Positions 38,134 through 47,278 of a DNA stretch of 64,000 nucleotides are shown here, in pieces (positions within the stretch are counted from its first letter, which is position 1; every line of letters starts with the position of its first letter). The DNA lies in NCBI GenBank assembly GCA_947488435.1, contig CANKZG010000001.1, forward strand, positions 496,001 to 560,000, in the 5' to 3' direction. The stretch comes from an uncultured Flavobacteriaceae bacterium. Its GTDB lineage: Bacteria; Bacteroidota; Bacteroidia; Flavobacteriales; Flavobacteriaceae. A model generated the notes under the pieces. The model was not told the origin of the DNA, made no database searches, and saw only the letters and a program-made list of their open reading frames with translations. Position numbers and translations under genes: made by a program.

Positions 38134-39177
38134 ATGCAGCTAGACGAAAAAGCATATTTTTATTTCCTTCTTATACTTCCTATTTTGGTAGTATTATTTC
38201 TTGGTGTTCAAATTTGGAAAAAGAAAACGCAAAGAAAGTTCGCAGAAGCTTCGTTATTAAAACGATTAACACCAAGCAAATCCACGAATAAAGCCGCACT
38301 TAAACTTGTTATTTTCTTGCTCGGACTTGCGTTCTTAACGCTAGCATTGGTAAACCCCAAAATTGGCACAAAATTAGAAACCGTAAAACGGGAAGGGGTT
38401 GATATCGTTTTTGCTGTGGATGTTTCAAAAAGCATGCTCGCTGAAGACATTGCCCCAAATCGTCTGGAGAAGTCTAAACGTTTGGTTTCAGAAATTGTAA
38501 ATCAATTGGCTAGCGATCGTATTGGAATTATAGCATATGCGGCTCAAGCATTCCCCCAGTTACCCATCACTACGGACTATGGAGCAGCTAAAATGTTCCT
38601 GCAAAGTATGAACACCAATATGTTATCATCGCAGGGAACTGCAATTAACGAAGCTATTAAGTTGGCCGCTACTTATTATGATGATGAAGAACAAACCAAT
38701 AGAGTCCTATTCATTATCTCTGATGGTGAAGATCATTCAGAAAGTTCAGTAAGCAAAGCAGTGGATGATGCCACAGAACAAGGTATCCGAATTTTTACTA
38801 TTGGTGTAGGGAAATCAAAAGGCGCTCCTATTCCTATCAAGAAAAATGGCATTGTTGAGAGCCTTAAAAAAGACTTAAACGGAGAGGTTGTAATTTCTAA
38901 GCTGAATGAGGCAATTCTAAAAGAAATTGCAGACGATGGAAATGGACAATATATTGATGGCACCAACACCGAAGAAGCCGTAGGTATCATTAAAGATGAA
39001 TTAAATAAAATGGATAAAAAGGAATTTGAGGCCAAACAATTTGCAGAATTTAAAGACCAATTTCAATGGTTTTTGGGTGCGGCATTATTATTTCTATTTT
39101 TGGACGTCTTTTTCCTAGAAAGAAAAACCTTATGGTTAAAACGATTGAATTTGTTTAACGAAAAAGTAATTGAATAG
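38134..39177 (+). CDS. batB: BatB, vWA-domain membrane protein
   Basis: 347 aa. Same plan as BatA: two N-terminal helices, a vWA domain with DVSKSML and ISDGEDHSES, and a C-terminal helix near residues 308-325. The metal site DxSxS is intact. It follows batA by 6 bases. It is a paralogue of BatA and probably arose by duplication inside the operon. Confidence 0.92.
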   Translation: MQLDEKAYFYFLLILPILVVLFLGVQIWKKKTQRKFAEASLLKRLTPSKSTNKAALKLVIFLLGLAFLTLALVNPKIGTKLETVKREGVDIVFAVDVSKSMLAEDIAPNRLEKSKRLVSEIVNQLASDRIGIIAYAAQAFPQLPITTDYGAAKMFLQSMNTNMLSSQGTAINEAIKLAATYYDDEEQTNRVLFIISDGEDHSESSVSKAVDDATEQGIRIFTIGVGKSKGAPIPIKKNGIVESLKKDLNGEVVISKLNEAILKEIADDGNGQYIDGTNTEEAVGIIKDELNKMDKKEFEAKQFAEFKDQFQWFLGAALLFLFLDVFFLERKTLWLKRLNLFNEKVIE

Positions 39178-39178
39178 G

Positions 39179-40006
39179 ATGAGAAATAGTATATATCTTA
39201 TTTTTCTTATAAGCAGTGTTTGTTTTGCGCAAAACCCTGATAATACTAAAACTTTAAAAGCTTCTAAGGATCTCACCTGGGCTGGGAACAAGGAAATTGC
39301 TGCTGACAATTTTACTGAAGCCGAAGCCAACTATAGAAGAGCAATTGCTAAAAGTGCTGAAAATTCCGTTGCTCCATACAATTTAGGAAATGCTTATTAC
39401 AAAAAAGAAACCTACAATGAAGCATTTACCCGCTTCAAAGAGGCTGGAGAAACCGCAGGAAGTAAATCGGAAAAACATAAGGCATTTCACAATATGGGTA
39501 ACGTTTTTATGAAAAATAAAGACTATCAAAAAGCAGTTGATGCCTATAAAGAAGCGCTACGAAATATCCCTACTGACGAGGAGACACGATATAATTTAGC
39601 TTTGGCCAAGAAGTTGTTAGAAAAGGAAAAACAAGACCAGAAAAAAGACAATAAGGACAAGGACAAAGAAGATAAAAAAGACGAAAACAAAGATCAGAAA
39701 AACGAAGGGGATAATAAAGAGGATCAGAAAGATAAAAAGGATCAGAAGGATAAGGGAGATGAAGGGGACAAAGGTCAAGAAAAGCCTGAGGAAAATAAAA
39801 AAGGAGATGGAGATGAAAAAAAGGAACAGCAAAAAAAGCCCAATGAAAAAGGAGATCAGAAAAAGCAGCCCAGACCCAATCAATTATCTCCTCAGCAAAT
39901 TAAGAACCTCTTAGAAGCAATGCAGAATGAGGAGAAAAAAGTTCAGGAAAAGATTGACGCCCAAAAAGTAAAAGGTGTTAAAACAAAGAATGAAAAAGAC
40001 TGGTGA
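39179..40006 (+). CDS. batC: BatC, TPR protein with Lys/Asp/Glu-rich tract
   Basis: 275 aa from ATG 39179, 1 base after the batB stop (TTG 39170 in frame is not needed). A signal peptide ending CFAQ is followed by two or three TPR repeats (about 30-150: AEANYRRAIAK, AFTRFKEAGE, AVDAYKEALR). A long charged tract of K, D, E and Q (about 153-235) and a short C-terminal helix end the protein. It is predicted periplasmic and probably binds partner Bat proteins. Its stop overlaps the batD start. Confidence 0.88.
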   Translation: MRNSIYLIFLISSVCFAQNPDNTKTLKASKDLTWAGNKEIAADNFTEAEANYRRAIAKSAENSVAPYNLGNAYYKKETYNEAFTRFKEAGETAGSKSEKHKAFHNMGNVFMKNKDYQKAVDAYKEALRNIPTDEETRYNLALAKKLLEKEKQDQKKDNKDKDKEDKKDENKDQKNEGDNKEDQKDKKDQKDKGDEGDKGQEKPEENKKGDGDEKKEQQKKPNEKGDQKKQPRPNQLSPQQIKNLLEAMQNEEKKVQEKIDAQKVKGVKTKNEKDW

Positions 40007-41790
40007 TGCTCAAGGAATTTAAAAAATACATACTTTGGATTTTTGCGCTGTTATTAAGTGTTGTAGCAAGTGCGCAGGATAATTCTGGAGAAGTAACTTT
40101 TGAATTAAAACTGAGTAAAAGTAAACTTGGAATCAATGAACGCTTGCGGGTAGAATTTACAATGAATCAAGACGGGGACGATTTTCAACCGCCTTCATTT
40201 GATGGTTTCAAGGTGTTAATGGGACCACAACAATCCATTAGTTCTTTATGGGTAAATGGAAAAAGAACATTCTCTAAAACCTATTCCTACATTTTAGCCC
40301 CAACAGCTCGTGGAAAATTCACCATTAAACAAGCCACGATTGTTATTGCCGGAGAAACCTATAAATCGCTATCAAAACAGGTAGAAGTCACTGCTGCTGT
40401 TGACAAACCAAATAGTCAAACTACCGCTGATGATATTGCAGATGAAAGTCTTCATTTAGTTGCAGAAGTATCTAAAGGCAATCCTTATCTAAACGAAGCA
40501 GTTACAGTGGTCTATAAATTGTATATAAGTCAGTCTATAAGTGTATCGAACTATCGCCCATTAGATAACCCAACCTATAACAATTTCTGGAGTCAAGATA
40601 TTCCGGTTACACGAATTAATATTAAAAACGGGACTTATCAAGGAAAGCCATTTCGGTATGTGGTATTGAAACGAGTGGTGCTTTATCCTCAAAAAACAGG
40701 AAAATTAGAAATAGAACCGCTTTCCTTAGATGTTTCTGTTGACGTCCCGACGAACAGAAGAGATTTTTTTGGAGGTAGAATATTTACACAAACCAATAAG
40801 ACTGTTTCGGCCGGAAAACGAACAATTACTGTAAAAGAGTTACCAAGTGCTGGTAGGCCTGCCGATTTTGGAGGAGCTGTAGGGAATTTTAAATTTAATG
40901 TAACCACGAGTAAAACAAGCTTAAACGCTTCAGAATCGTTACAAGCTAAGGTTGAAGTTTCAGGAAAAGGTAACCTAAAATTATTTCAATTACCAGAGCC
41001 TAGCCTTCCTAGTGCTTTGGAAGTTTATGAACCGGAATATGAAGAAGGGGTTAAAACTAATCTGTCCGGAATGGAAGGGAAAATTAGTAACAATTATACT
41101 ATAGTCCCTTCATTAAGAGGAAAGTATCCTATCCCTAGTATTGCTTTTAGTTACTTCAATCCTAAGACAGGGAAATATACTACTTTAAATTCTGATGAAA
41201 TTATAATAAACGTTTTAGAAGGGCCATTAGGAAATTCTAATCCAACTACAGTATCGGGAACAAATAGACAGCTTGTGGTTGCAAATGGAAATCAATTTAA
41301 CTTTATCAAACTTACGCCAAATCTCTCTGCTATAGGAACAAATTATTTCTTTGGTTCTACTCGTTTCTGGCTTTTCTTATTGTTTCCATTGCTGCTAATT
41401 CCAGCAACTATAATTTTTGGAAAACGTAGAGAAGCAATACACAGCGATGTTGCGGGAAACAAAATTAAAAGAGCAAATAAACTAGCCCGAAAATATCTTT
41501 CCGAAGCTAAAAAAGTTTTAGGGAATAAGGAGGCATTTTATGTTGCGATGGAGCGTGCACTTCACAATTACCTTAAGGCAAAACTTAAAATTGAAACTTC
41601 AGAATTTAGCAAAGACAAGATCACATCTTTATTATCTGAAAAACAAGTTGATGAACCCACAACTCAAGGTTTTATTGCATTACTAACCAATTGTGAAATG
41701 GCGCGTTATAGTCCTTTTTCTGAAGTTCAAATGCAACAAGATTACAGCAAAGCAAGCGAAGTGATTTCTAATATGGACAAACAACTATAG
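40006..41790 (+). CDS. batD: BatD, oxygen-tolerance protein
   Basis: 594 aa from ATG 40006, overlapping the batC stop TGA (TGATG); a GTG 3 bases earlier is also possible. A leader peptide ends ASAQ, followed by the large periplasmic BatD region of beta domains (VTFELKLSKSKLGINERLRVEFT at the start). A membrane helix near residues 450-475 (LFLLFPLLLIPATIIFG) and a cytoplasmic tail follow. BatD is the usual large partner in the Bat set. Confidence 0.92.
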   Translation: MLKEFKKYILWIFALLLSVVASAQDNSGEVTFELKLSKSKLGINERLRVEFTMNQDGDDFQPPSFDGFKVLMGPQQSISSLWVNGKRTFSKTYSYILAPTARGKFTIKQATIVIAGETYKSLSKQVEVTAAVDKPNSQTTADDIADESLHLVAEVSKGNPYLNEAVTVVYKLYISQSISVSNYRPLDNPTYNNFWSQDIPVTRINIKNGTYQGKPFRYVVLKRVVLYPQKTGKLEIEPLSLDVSVDVPTNRRDFFGGRIFTQTNKTVSAGKRTITVKELPSAGRPADFGGAVGNFKFNVTTSKTSLNASESLQAKVEVSGKGNLKLFQLPEPSLPSALEVYEPEYEEGVKTNLSGMEGKISNNYTIVPSLRGKYPIPSIAFSYFNPKTGKYTTLNSDEIIINVLEGPLGNSNPTTVSGTNRQLVVANGNQFNFIKLTPNLSAIGTNYFFGSTRFWLFLLFPLLLIPATIIFGKRREAIHSDVAGNKIKRANKLARKYLSEAKKVLGNKEAFYVAMERALHNYLKAKLKIETSEFSKDKITSLLSEKQVDEPTTQGFIALLTNCEMARYSPFSEVQMQQDYSKASEVISNMDKQL

Positions 41791-41793
41791 CTT

Positions 41794-42552
41794 ATGAAAT
41801 TTGCATTTACCATAATAGTCTCTCTTATTTCGTTTTTTGGAATTGCACAAAATGAAACATTATTTAATGAAGCAACTGCATTTTATAATGAAGGTGATTA
41901 TGAAAAGGCAATAACAAATTACCATAAAATTGTTGAAAATGGGGAACATTCTGCGGCAGTATATTTTAACTTAGGAAATGCTTACTACAAATTAAATCAA
42001 GCTGCTCCCAGTATTTACTATTATGAAAAGGCGTTGCTCTTAGCTCCTGGAGATGTTGAAATAAAAAACAATTTGAGTTTTGCTCAAAATATGACCTTAG
42101 ATGCCATTGAGGTTTTACCAGAAACAGGTTTCTCCAAAATATATCGCGGTGTTATTGGATTTTTATCTTTTGAGCAATGGAGTTATTTGGCCATTGCCCT
42201 TGTACTTATTTTTGTTTTCAGCTACATTGCTTTTTACTTTTTTAGTTATGCTACCAAAAAAAGAATTGCATTTATAACAAGTATGTTTGCTATGGTTTTT
42301 GCTGTACTTGCGGTAATTCTTGCTTATCTACAATTTGAAGAATTAAAGTCGTACAACCCAGCAATTGTGTTTGCTGATGAAACAGTAATTCAATCGGAAC
42401 CTAATGACAGAAGCCAGGAAAATTTTAGGCTTCATGAAGGAACAAAGGTTAATGTTTTAGACCAGCTAAATAATTGGAAGAAGATTAGAATTGCGGATGG
42501 AAAAACTGGTTGGGTAAACGCTGCTGACATCAAGTTGTTAAAGGATTTTTAG
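41794..42552 (+). CDS. batE: BatE, TPR and SH3-domain protein
   Basis: 252 aa. Signal peptide ending GIAQ, two TPR units (FYNEGDYEKAITNYHKI; FNLGNAYYKLNQ), two membrane helices near residues 130-180, and a C-terminal SH3b domain (about 195-250: ETVIQSEPNDRS..., GTKVNVLDQLNNWKKIRI). Last gene of the operon, 3 bases after batD. Probably anchors Bat proteins to the envelope. Confidence 0.9.
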   Translation: MKFAFTIIVSLISFFGIAQNETLFNEATAFYNEGDYEKAITNYHKIVENGEHSAAVYFNLGNAYYKLNQAAPSIYYYEKALLLAPGDVEIKNNLSFAQNMTLDAIEVLPETGFSKIYRGVIGFLSFEQWSYLAIALVLIFVFSYIAFYFFSYATKKRIAFITSMFAMVFAVLAVILAYLQFEELKSYNPAIVFADETVIQSEPNDRSQENFRLHEGTKVNVLDQLNNWKKIRIADGKTGWVNAADIKLLKDF

Positions 42553-42585
42553 AAATTATTTAACAAAAATTGAAAGTAATACTAT

Positions 42586-42593
42586 TATCTTTG
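42586..42593 (+). promoter_or_regulatory. TAnnTTTG -7 box for the 98-aa protein gene
   Basis: TATCTTTG is an exact consensus 20 bases before the start. A TTG 13 bases upstream is closer than a usual -33 element. Confidence 0.5.
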
Positions 42594-42613
42594 GGCTTTA
42601 TTATTTGCTTTAG

Positions 42614-42910
42614 ATGTTTAAACCTTTATTATTAGCACTTTCCATACTATTGACGGTCTCTATTCTAGGACCTTCAGTAATTACACTTTTGGATTGTAAC
42701 GATACTATAGTGTTAACCTTAGAATCTGAAGATGAAAATGAGAAAAAAAAAGATACCGAGGAAAAAGAATTCTTTTATTATAGTCTAGGGGACTCAAATA
42801 ATATGCTGGTAAGCTCTCCATCAACTTTAATTCCTATGCATCTGGAGTTTACTTATGATTTCGATAGAGAAATACTGCTTCCTCCTCCCGAATATGCTTC
42901 TTTAATTTAG
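42614..42910 (+). CDS. Small membrane/secreted protein, 98 aa
   Basis: One N-terminal hydrophobic helix (LLLALSILLTVSILGPSVITLL), then an acidic/Lys-rich loop (SEDENEKKKDTEEKE) and a C-terminal FDREILLPPPEYASLI. The Pro-rich end and acidic middle recall small flavobacterial membrane proteins of unknown role. It sits alone with its own promoter box, 70 bases before the SulP-carbonic anhydrase genes, and may be an accessory of them. Confidence 0.6.
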   Translation: MFKPLLLALSILLTVSILGPSVITLLDCNDTIVLTLESEDENEKKKDTEEKEFFYYSLGDSNNMLVSSPSTLIPMHLEFTYDFDREILLPPPEYASLI

Positions 42911-42979
42911 TTTCCCTCCCCATTTTAAAATTTTATGTAACCATCTTCATTACTACTTTGAAGATCAAATTTTTATAAT

Positions 42980-44557
42980 ATGTTTAAATCTATAAAAAAT
43001 GATTTACCCGCTAGTGTAGTGGTATTTTTTGTAGCCCTCCCACTTTGTTTGGGAATAGCTTTAGCAAGTGGAGCTCCTTTATTTTCAGGGCTCATTGCTG
43101 GAATAATCGGTGGAATTGTAGTAGGAGCGCTTAGCGGTTCCCAAATAGGCGTTAGTGGACCCGCTGCAGGTCTCGCGGCAATTGTATTAACCGCTATAGG
43201 TGCCTTAGGAGGGTATGAAAATTTCCTTGTAGCCGTAGTGTTAGGTGGTGCAATTCAGCTTCTATTTGGGGTTTTAAAAGCAGGTATAATAGGATATTAT
43301 TTTCCTTCTTCCGTTATTAAAGGAATGCTTACTGGAATTGGTATTATTATTATTTTAAAACAAATTCCTCACTTCTTTGGTTACGATTCAGATCCTGAGG
43401 GAGATTTTGCGTTTTTCCAGGTAAATGGAGAAAACACCTTCAGTGAAATTATAAACAGCTTAAACTTTATTAGTCCAGGAGCTACAATTATTGCCATTTT
43501 AGGACTTGCGATTTTAATTTTATGGGACCGCGTTCTTACCAAAAAAGCTAAAGTCTTCCAACTAATTCAAGGACCACTTGTTGCCGTTGTTGCTGGAATA
43601 ATCTTCTATAATCTTACGAAAGGTAGTAGTTACGGGATAGCCGCAGAACACTTGGTTAGTGTTCCTATTCCCGATACCTTAGATTCGTTCTTAACCCAAT
43701 TTAGTTTTCCAAATTTTGCTGTAATTACACGTTCCGATATTTGGATTACAGCTTTTACAATTGCCTTGGTGGCTAGTTTAGAAACACTATTATGTGTGGA
43801 AGCTACGGACAAGTTAGATCCTCTTAAGCGTGTAACACCAACTAATAGAGAACTCTTGGCGCAAGGAACAGGGAATATTCTTTCAGGATTAATTGGAGGT
43901 TTACCTATAACTCAGGTAATTGTTCGGAGTTCTGCAAATATTCAATCTGGAGGGAAAAGTAAGTTTTCTGCTGTTTTTCATGGTATCCTTTTGTTAATAT
44001 CGGTGATTTTAATACCAAAATTACTGAACATGATACCTTTATCCGTTTTAGCAGCTATCTTGTTTGTAGTCGGGTATAAATTGGCAAAACCTGCTTTGTT
44101 TGTCAAAATGTACAAAATGGGATGGAAGCAGTTCATTCCTTTTACCGTTACTGTCGTTGGGATCATCTTTACCGATTTATTAATTGGAATAGGCTTAGGT
44201 TTAGCCGTTGGCATTGTTGTTATTTTGATTAAAAGTTATCAAAATTCACACTTCCTGCATATTGAAGATCAAAGCAATGGTAAGCATAGAATAAAAATGA
44301 CTCTAGCTGAAGAGGTAACATTCTTTAACAAAGGTGCAATTCTCAAAGAATTAGATCGTCTTCCAGAAAACACTTATCTTGAGTTAGACGTTCGTAAAAC
44401 CAGATATTTGGATAATGATATTATAGAAATTCTCGAAGATTTTTCTGGTAAAGCAAAAAACAAAGACATTGATATTAAATTAATTTCAGAACGGGGTATT
44501 GCAGAAAACCCCTCAAGTTATATTGAATTTTTTAAACTTAGACCTAAATCATCATAA
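42980..44557 (+). CDS. SulP-family transporter, likely bicarbonate
   Basis: 525 aa. SulP core starting FKSIKNDLPASVVVFFVALPLCLGIALASGAP, with the VSGPAAGLAAIV and GGLPITQVIVRSSAN segments. About 11 hydrophobic segments are followed by a short STAS-like tail (EEVTFFNKGAIL... about 440-520). Carbonic anhydrase starts 6 bases after its stop, so bicarbonate is the most likely substrate. Only distantly similar to the SulP at 6460. Confidence 0.88.
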   Translation: MFKSIKNDLPASVVVFFVALPLCLGIALASGAPLFSGLIAGIIGGIVVGALSGSQIGVSGPAAGLAAIVLTAIGALGGYENFLVAVVLGGAIQLLFGVLKAGIIGYYFPSSVIKGMLTGIGIIIILKQIPHFFGYDSDPEGDFAFFQVNGENTFSEIINSLNFISPGATIIAILGLAILILWDRVLTKKAKVFQLIQGPLVAVVAGIIFYNLTKGSSYGIAAEHLVSVPIPDTLDSFLTQFSFPNFAVITRSDIWITAFTIALVASLETLLCVEATDKLDPLKRVTPTNRELLAQGTGNILSGLIGGLPITQVIVRSSANIQSGGKSKFSAVFHGILLLISVILIPKLLNMIPLSVLAAILFVVGYKLAKPALFVKMYKMGWKQFIPFTVTVVGIIFTDLLIGIGLGLAVGIVVILIKSYQNSHFLHIEDQSNGKHRIKMTLAEEVTFFNKGAILKELDRLPENTYLELDVRKTRYLDNDIIEILEDFSGKAKNKDIDIKLISERGIAENPSSYIEFFKLRPKSS

Positions 44558-44562
44558 CTATT

Positions 44563-45192
44563 ATGAAAGCACAAACAAAAGAAACACAGGCAGCGCTCAA
44601 TCCAGACACTGCTATAGCATTGTTAAAAGAGGGCAATGCAAGATTTGTAAATAATAAAAAAGCGGATCGCAATTTGCTTGATCAGGTTAACGATACTGTT
44701 TCGGGGCAATATCCCTTTGCAACTATTCTAAGTTGTATTGATTCCAGAGTATCCGCAGAACTTGTTTTTGATCAGGGTGTCGGAGATATTTTTAGCGCTC
44801 GAGTTGCGGGAAATATCGTTAATGAAGATATTTTAGGAAGTATGGAGTTTGCCAGCAAATTAGCAGGTACTAAAGTAATTGTGGTACTCGGTCATACCAG
44901 TTGTGGCGCCGTAAAAGGAGCTTGCGATGGAGCCGAATTAGGTAATTTAACCATATTACTAGATAAAATAAAGCCAGCGGTAAATGCCACTACATCTCCT
45001 GAGGATACTGCTTTACGAAACTCTAAGAACATAGATTTTGTAAACGATGTAGCTCATAAGAATGTATTATTAACGATAGATAATATACGGCAACAAAGTC
45101 CGGTTTTAAAGGACATGGAAGATGAGGGTAGTATAAAAATTGTAGGAGCCATGTACGATATTGCCAATGGCGCGGTTACTTTTTATGATTAA
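44563..45192 (+). CDS. Beta-carbonic anhydrase
   Basis: 209 aa. The zinc ligands Cys58, His111 and Cys114 and the Asp60/Arg62 dyad (CIDSR) are all present, with GHTSCGAVKGA as signature. It interconverts CO2 and bicarbonate. It lies between two SulP genes in the same direction (6 bases after the first, 84 before the second), so it probably works with bicarbonate import. Cytoplasmic: no signal peptide. A bidirectional hairpin follows. Confidence 0.92.
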   Translation: MKAQTKETQAALNPDTAIALLKEGNARFVNNKKADRNLLDQVNDTVSGQYPFATILSCIDSRVSAELVFDQGVGDIFSARVAGNIVNEDILGSMEFASKLAGTKVIVVLGHTSCGAVKGACDGAELGNLTILLDKIKPAVNATTSPEDTALRNSKNIDFVNDVAHKNVLLTIDNIRQQSPVLKDMEDEGSIKIVGAMYDIANGAVTFYD

Positions 45193-45199
45193 ACTAACA

Positions 45200-45231
45200 A
45201 AAAAGGCTAATACCTAGGTACTAGCCTTTTT
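45200..45231. terminator. Terminator after carbonic anhydrase gene
   Basis: The 10-base arms 45200-45209 and 45222-45231 pair perfectly (AAAAAGGCTA/TAGCCTTTTT), with a T-rich end. It would stop transcription before the second SulP gene, or reduce it. Confidence 0.8.
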
Positions 45232-45275
45232 ATTCCAAAACCGTTAGTTTAGCCAAATAAAACAAACCGTATCTC

Positions 45276-47141
45276 ATGAAAAATTTCTTTTCCAATATAA
45301 AAGGCGATGCGTTTGGTGGTATCACTGCTGGAATTGTTGCATTACCCTTAGCTCTTGCTTTTGGCGTAAGTTCAGGTTTAGGGCCTAGTGCCGGATTATA
45401 TGGTGCTATTTTTATTAGTTTTTTTGCCGCTCTTTTTGGAGGTACTTCCACTCAAATCTCCGGACCAACGGCTCCAATGACGGCAGTAAGTCTAGTTGTC
45501 ATTGCAGGAATTGTAGCTGTAAATGATGGGGATGTCTCCAAGGCACTCCCTGCAATTTTAACCGTATTTCTGCTCGCAGGTATTATGCAGGTTGGATTGG
45601 GGCTCCTTGGATTAGGAGTCTATATAAAATACATTCCTTATCCCGTGGTATCTGGATTCATGACTGCCATTGGAATTATTATACTGGTTACACAAATTTT
45701 ACCTGCCATAGGTTACTATCCTAAGGAAGACGCAGAATTTGTAAATCAATTTAAAGCTGAAGCTGAGGAAGTTATATTAAATAATATCCTAAAAGATGAA
45801 GCTCGAGAAGATCTTTTAGTCCTAGAAGATTTTAAAGAAACTGTAAACAGGGCAAATGAAGTTACCCCGACTCTTATAGAAAAGGAATCCAAAACCCTTG
45901 CCGCCAAAAAAGCTTCTGGTGTTTTAGGAGCACTAAAAGTTTTTCCTAGAGCCATAAGAAATATTAATTGGCTTGAATTGGCTTTGGCTTTAGCCACTAT
46001 CTTGATTATATATGGTTTTAAGCGTTTGACAAAAGCTGTACCAAGTACTTTGGTAGCATTAGTCGTTGTATCTGGTGTCGCCTATGGTTTTGGGCTTGAT
46101 TATCAGACCATTGAAAAAATTCCCGAAGGTTTACCCAAACCTAATATTTCTATTATTACCGGATTTGAATTAGGTGCTATTACCCCTTATATTTTTACAG
46201 CCCTTACGTTAGCATTATTAGGTGCAATTGACTCTCTATTGACTTCCGTAGTGGCAGATAATATGACAAAAACAAAACACAAACCCAATAAAGAATTAGT
46301 AGGTCAGGGAATTGGAAATAGCATTGCGGCAATTTTTGGTGGTATTCCAGGTGCCGGGGCAACGATCCGAACTGTAGTAAATATTAATGCGGGAGGAAAA
46401 ACTAAGCTTTCCGGAATGATTGCAGGAGTTTTACTTCTTTTTATTCTTTTGGCCTTAGGACCGGTAGCTTCTCAAATCCCAGCTGCAGTATTAGCTGGAA
46501 TCTTGGTTACGGTTGGCATTGGTGTAATGGATTACAAGGGTTTAAGAGCCATTCTAAGTTTACCTAAAGATCTTAAAATTGGTCCTATTAAATTGAGTTC
46601 CGACGTTATTATTATGCTATTAGTCATGATTCTTGCCTCTGTCTGGGATTTGGTATACGCTGTGGGGATAGGATTAGTTGCTGCATCCTTAATGTTCATG
46701 AAAAAAATGGGAGATTTAACCGCAGAAGGATCCAATGTAAAACCGTTACTTAAAGAAGAAGCTTGGGCAGATGAACTAGGTTTTTCTAAAAAATTAAGTA
46801 AAGGCGTTTTTATTAAACATATTCAAGGGCCGCTATTTTTTGGCTCCACTAGCGAATTTCAACAATTAGCAAAGCAAATTCCGGCAAATGCTTCGGCTGT
46901 TATTATTCGAATGGATCGAATGTCTTATATAGATCAATCTGGTTTGTATGCACTAGAAGATGTTTTAACAGATCTTATAAAGCGAAATATCGAGATCTTT
47001 TTAATAGATGTACAAAAGCAACCCAAATACATGATGGAACGCATTGACATAATTCCTGATCTCGTTTCCAATGATGCTATTTTTGCAAGTTTCCAGGATT
47101 GCGCAACACGTATCGAAACAACAGAGAAGGTATCTGATTAA
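45276..47141 (+). CDS. SulP-family transporter with hydrophilic insertion
   Basis: 621 aa. The core begins FFSNIKGDAFGGITAGIVALPLALAFGV and includes AIFGGIPGAGATIRTVVNI. A hydrophilic insertion of about 65 residues (about 150-215, charged, predicted helical) interrupts the membrane domain between helices. The C-terminus is a STAS domain (about 520-610, MDRMSYIDQSGLYALEDV). Downstream of carbonic anhydrase with its own upstream terminator. The substrate is probably bicarbonate or another anion. Confidence 0.88.
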   Translation: MKNFFSNIKGDAFGGITAGIVALPLALAFGVSSGLGPSAGLYGAIFISFFAALFGGTSTQISGPTAPMTAVSLVVIAGIVAVNDGDVSKALPAILTVFLLAGIMQVGLGLLGLGVYIKYIPYPVVSGFMTAIGIIILVTQILPAIGYYPKEDAEFVNQFKAEAEEVILNNILKDEAREDLLVLEDFKETVNRANEVTPTLIEKESKTLAAKKASGVLGALKVFPRAIRNINWLELALALATILIIYGFKRLTKAVPSTLVALVVVSGVAYGFGLDYQTIEKIPEGLPKPNISIITGFELGAITPYIFTALTLALLGAIDSLLTSVVADNMTKTKHKPNKELVGQGIGNSIAAIFGGIPGAGATIRTVVNINAGGKTKLSGMIAGVLLLFILLALGPVASQIPAAVLAGILVTVGIGVMDYKGLRAILSLPKDLKIGPIKLSSDVIIMLLVMILASVWDLVYAVGIGLVAASLMFMKKMGDLTAEGSNVKPLLKEEAWADELGFSKKLSKGVFIKHIQGPLFFGSTSEFQQLAKQIPANASAVIIRMDRMSYIDQSGLYALEDVLTDLIKRNIEIFLIDVQKQPKYMMERIDIIPDLVSNDAIFASFQDCATRIETTEKVSD

Positions 47142-47249
47142 GGTTTATTTTTAGCTTTCTTTAAATACAACAAAACATATTTGCTATAATTAATATTACT
47201 TTTTCTTAAGCCTATTGCATCTTACCAAGGTTAGGTCTGGAATATTTCC

Positions 47250-47257
47250 TAAATTTG
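47250..47257 (+). promoter_or_regulatory. TAnnTTTG -7 box for pheS
   Basis: TAAATTTG lies 21 bases before the pheS ATG and overlaps the alternative TTG start at 47255, which supports the ATG as start. Confidence 0.5.
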
Positions 47258-47278
47258 GCGTCTCTTATTAATAGGGTT

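Noticed and set aside
39617-39883. Minus-strand reading frame rich in Leu, Ile and Phe
   Set aside because: It is the complement of the Lys/Asp/Glu-rich part of batC and has no start signal or family features.
47255-47278. TTG start giving a longer PheS
   Set aside because: The codon overlaps a TAnnTTTG promoter box; the ATG at 47279 gives the usual 339-aa length.
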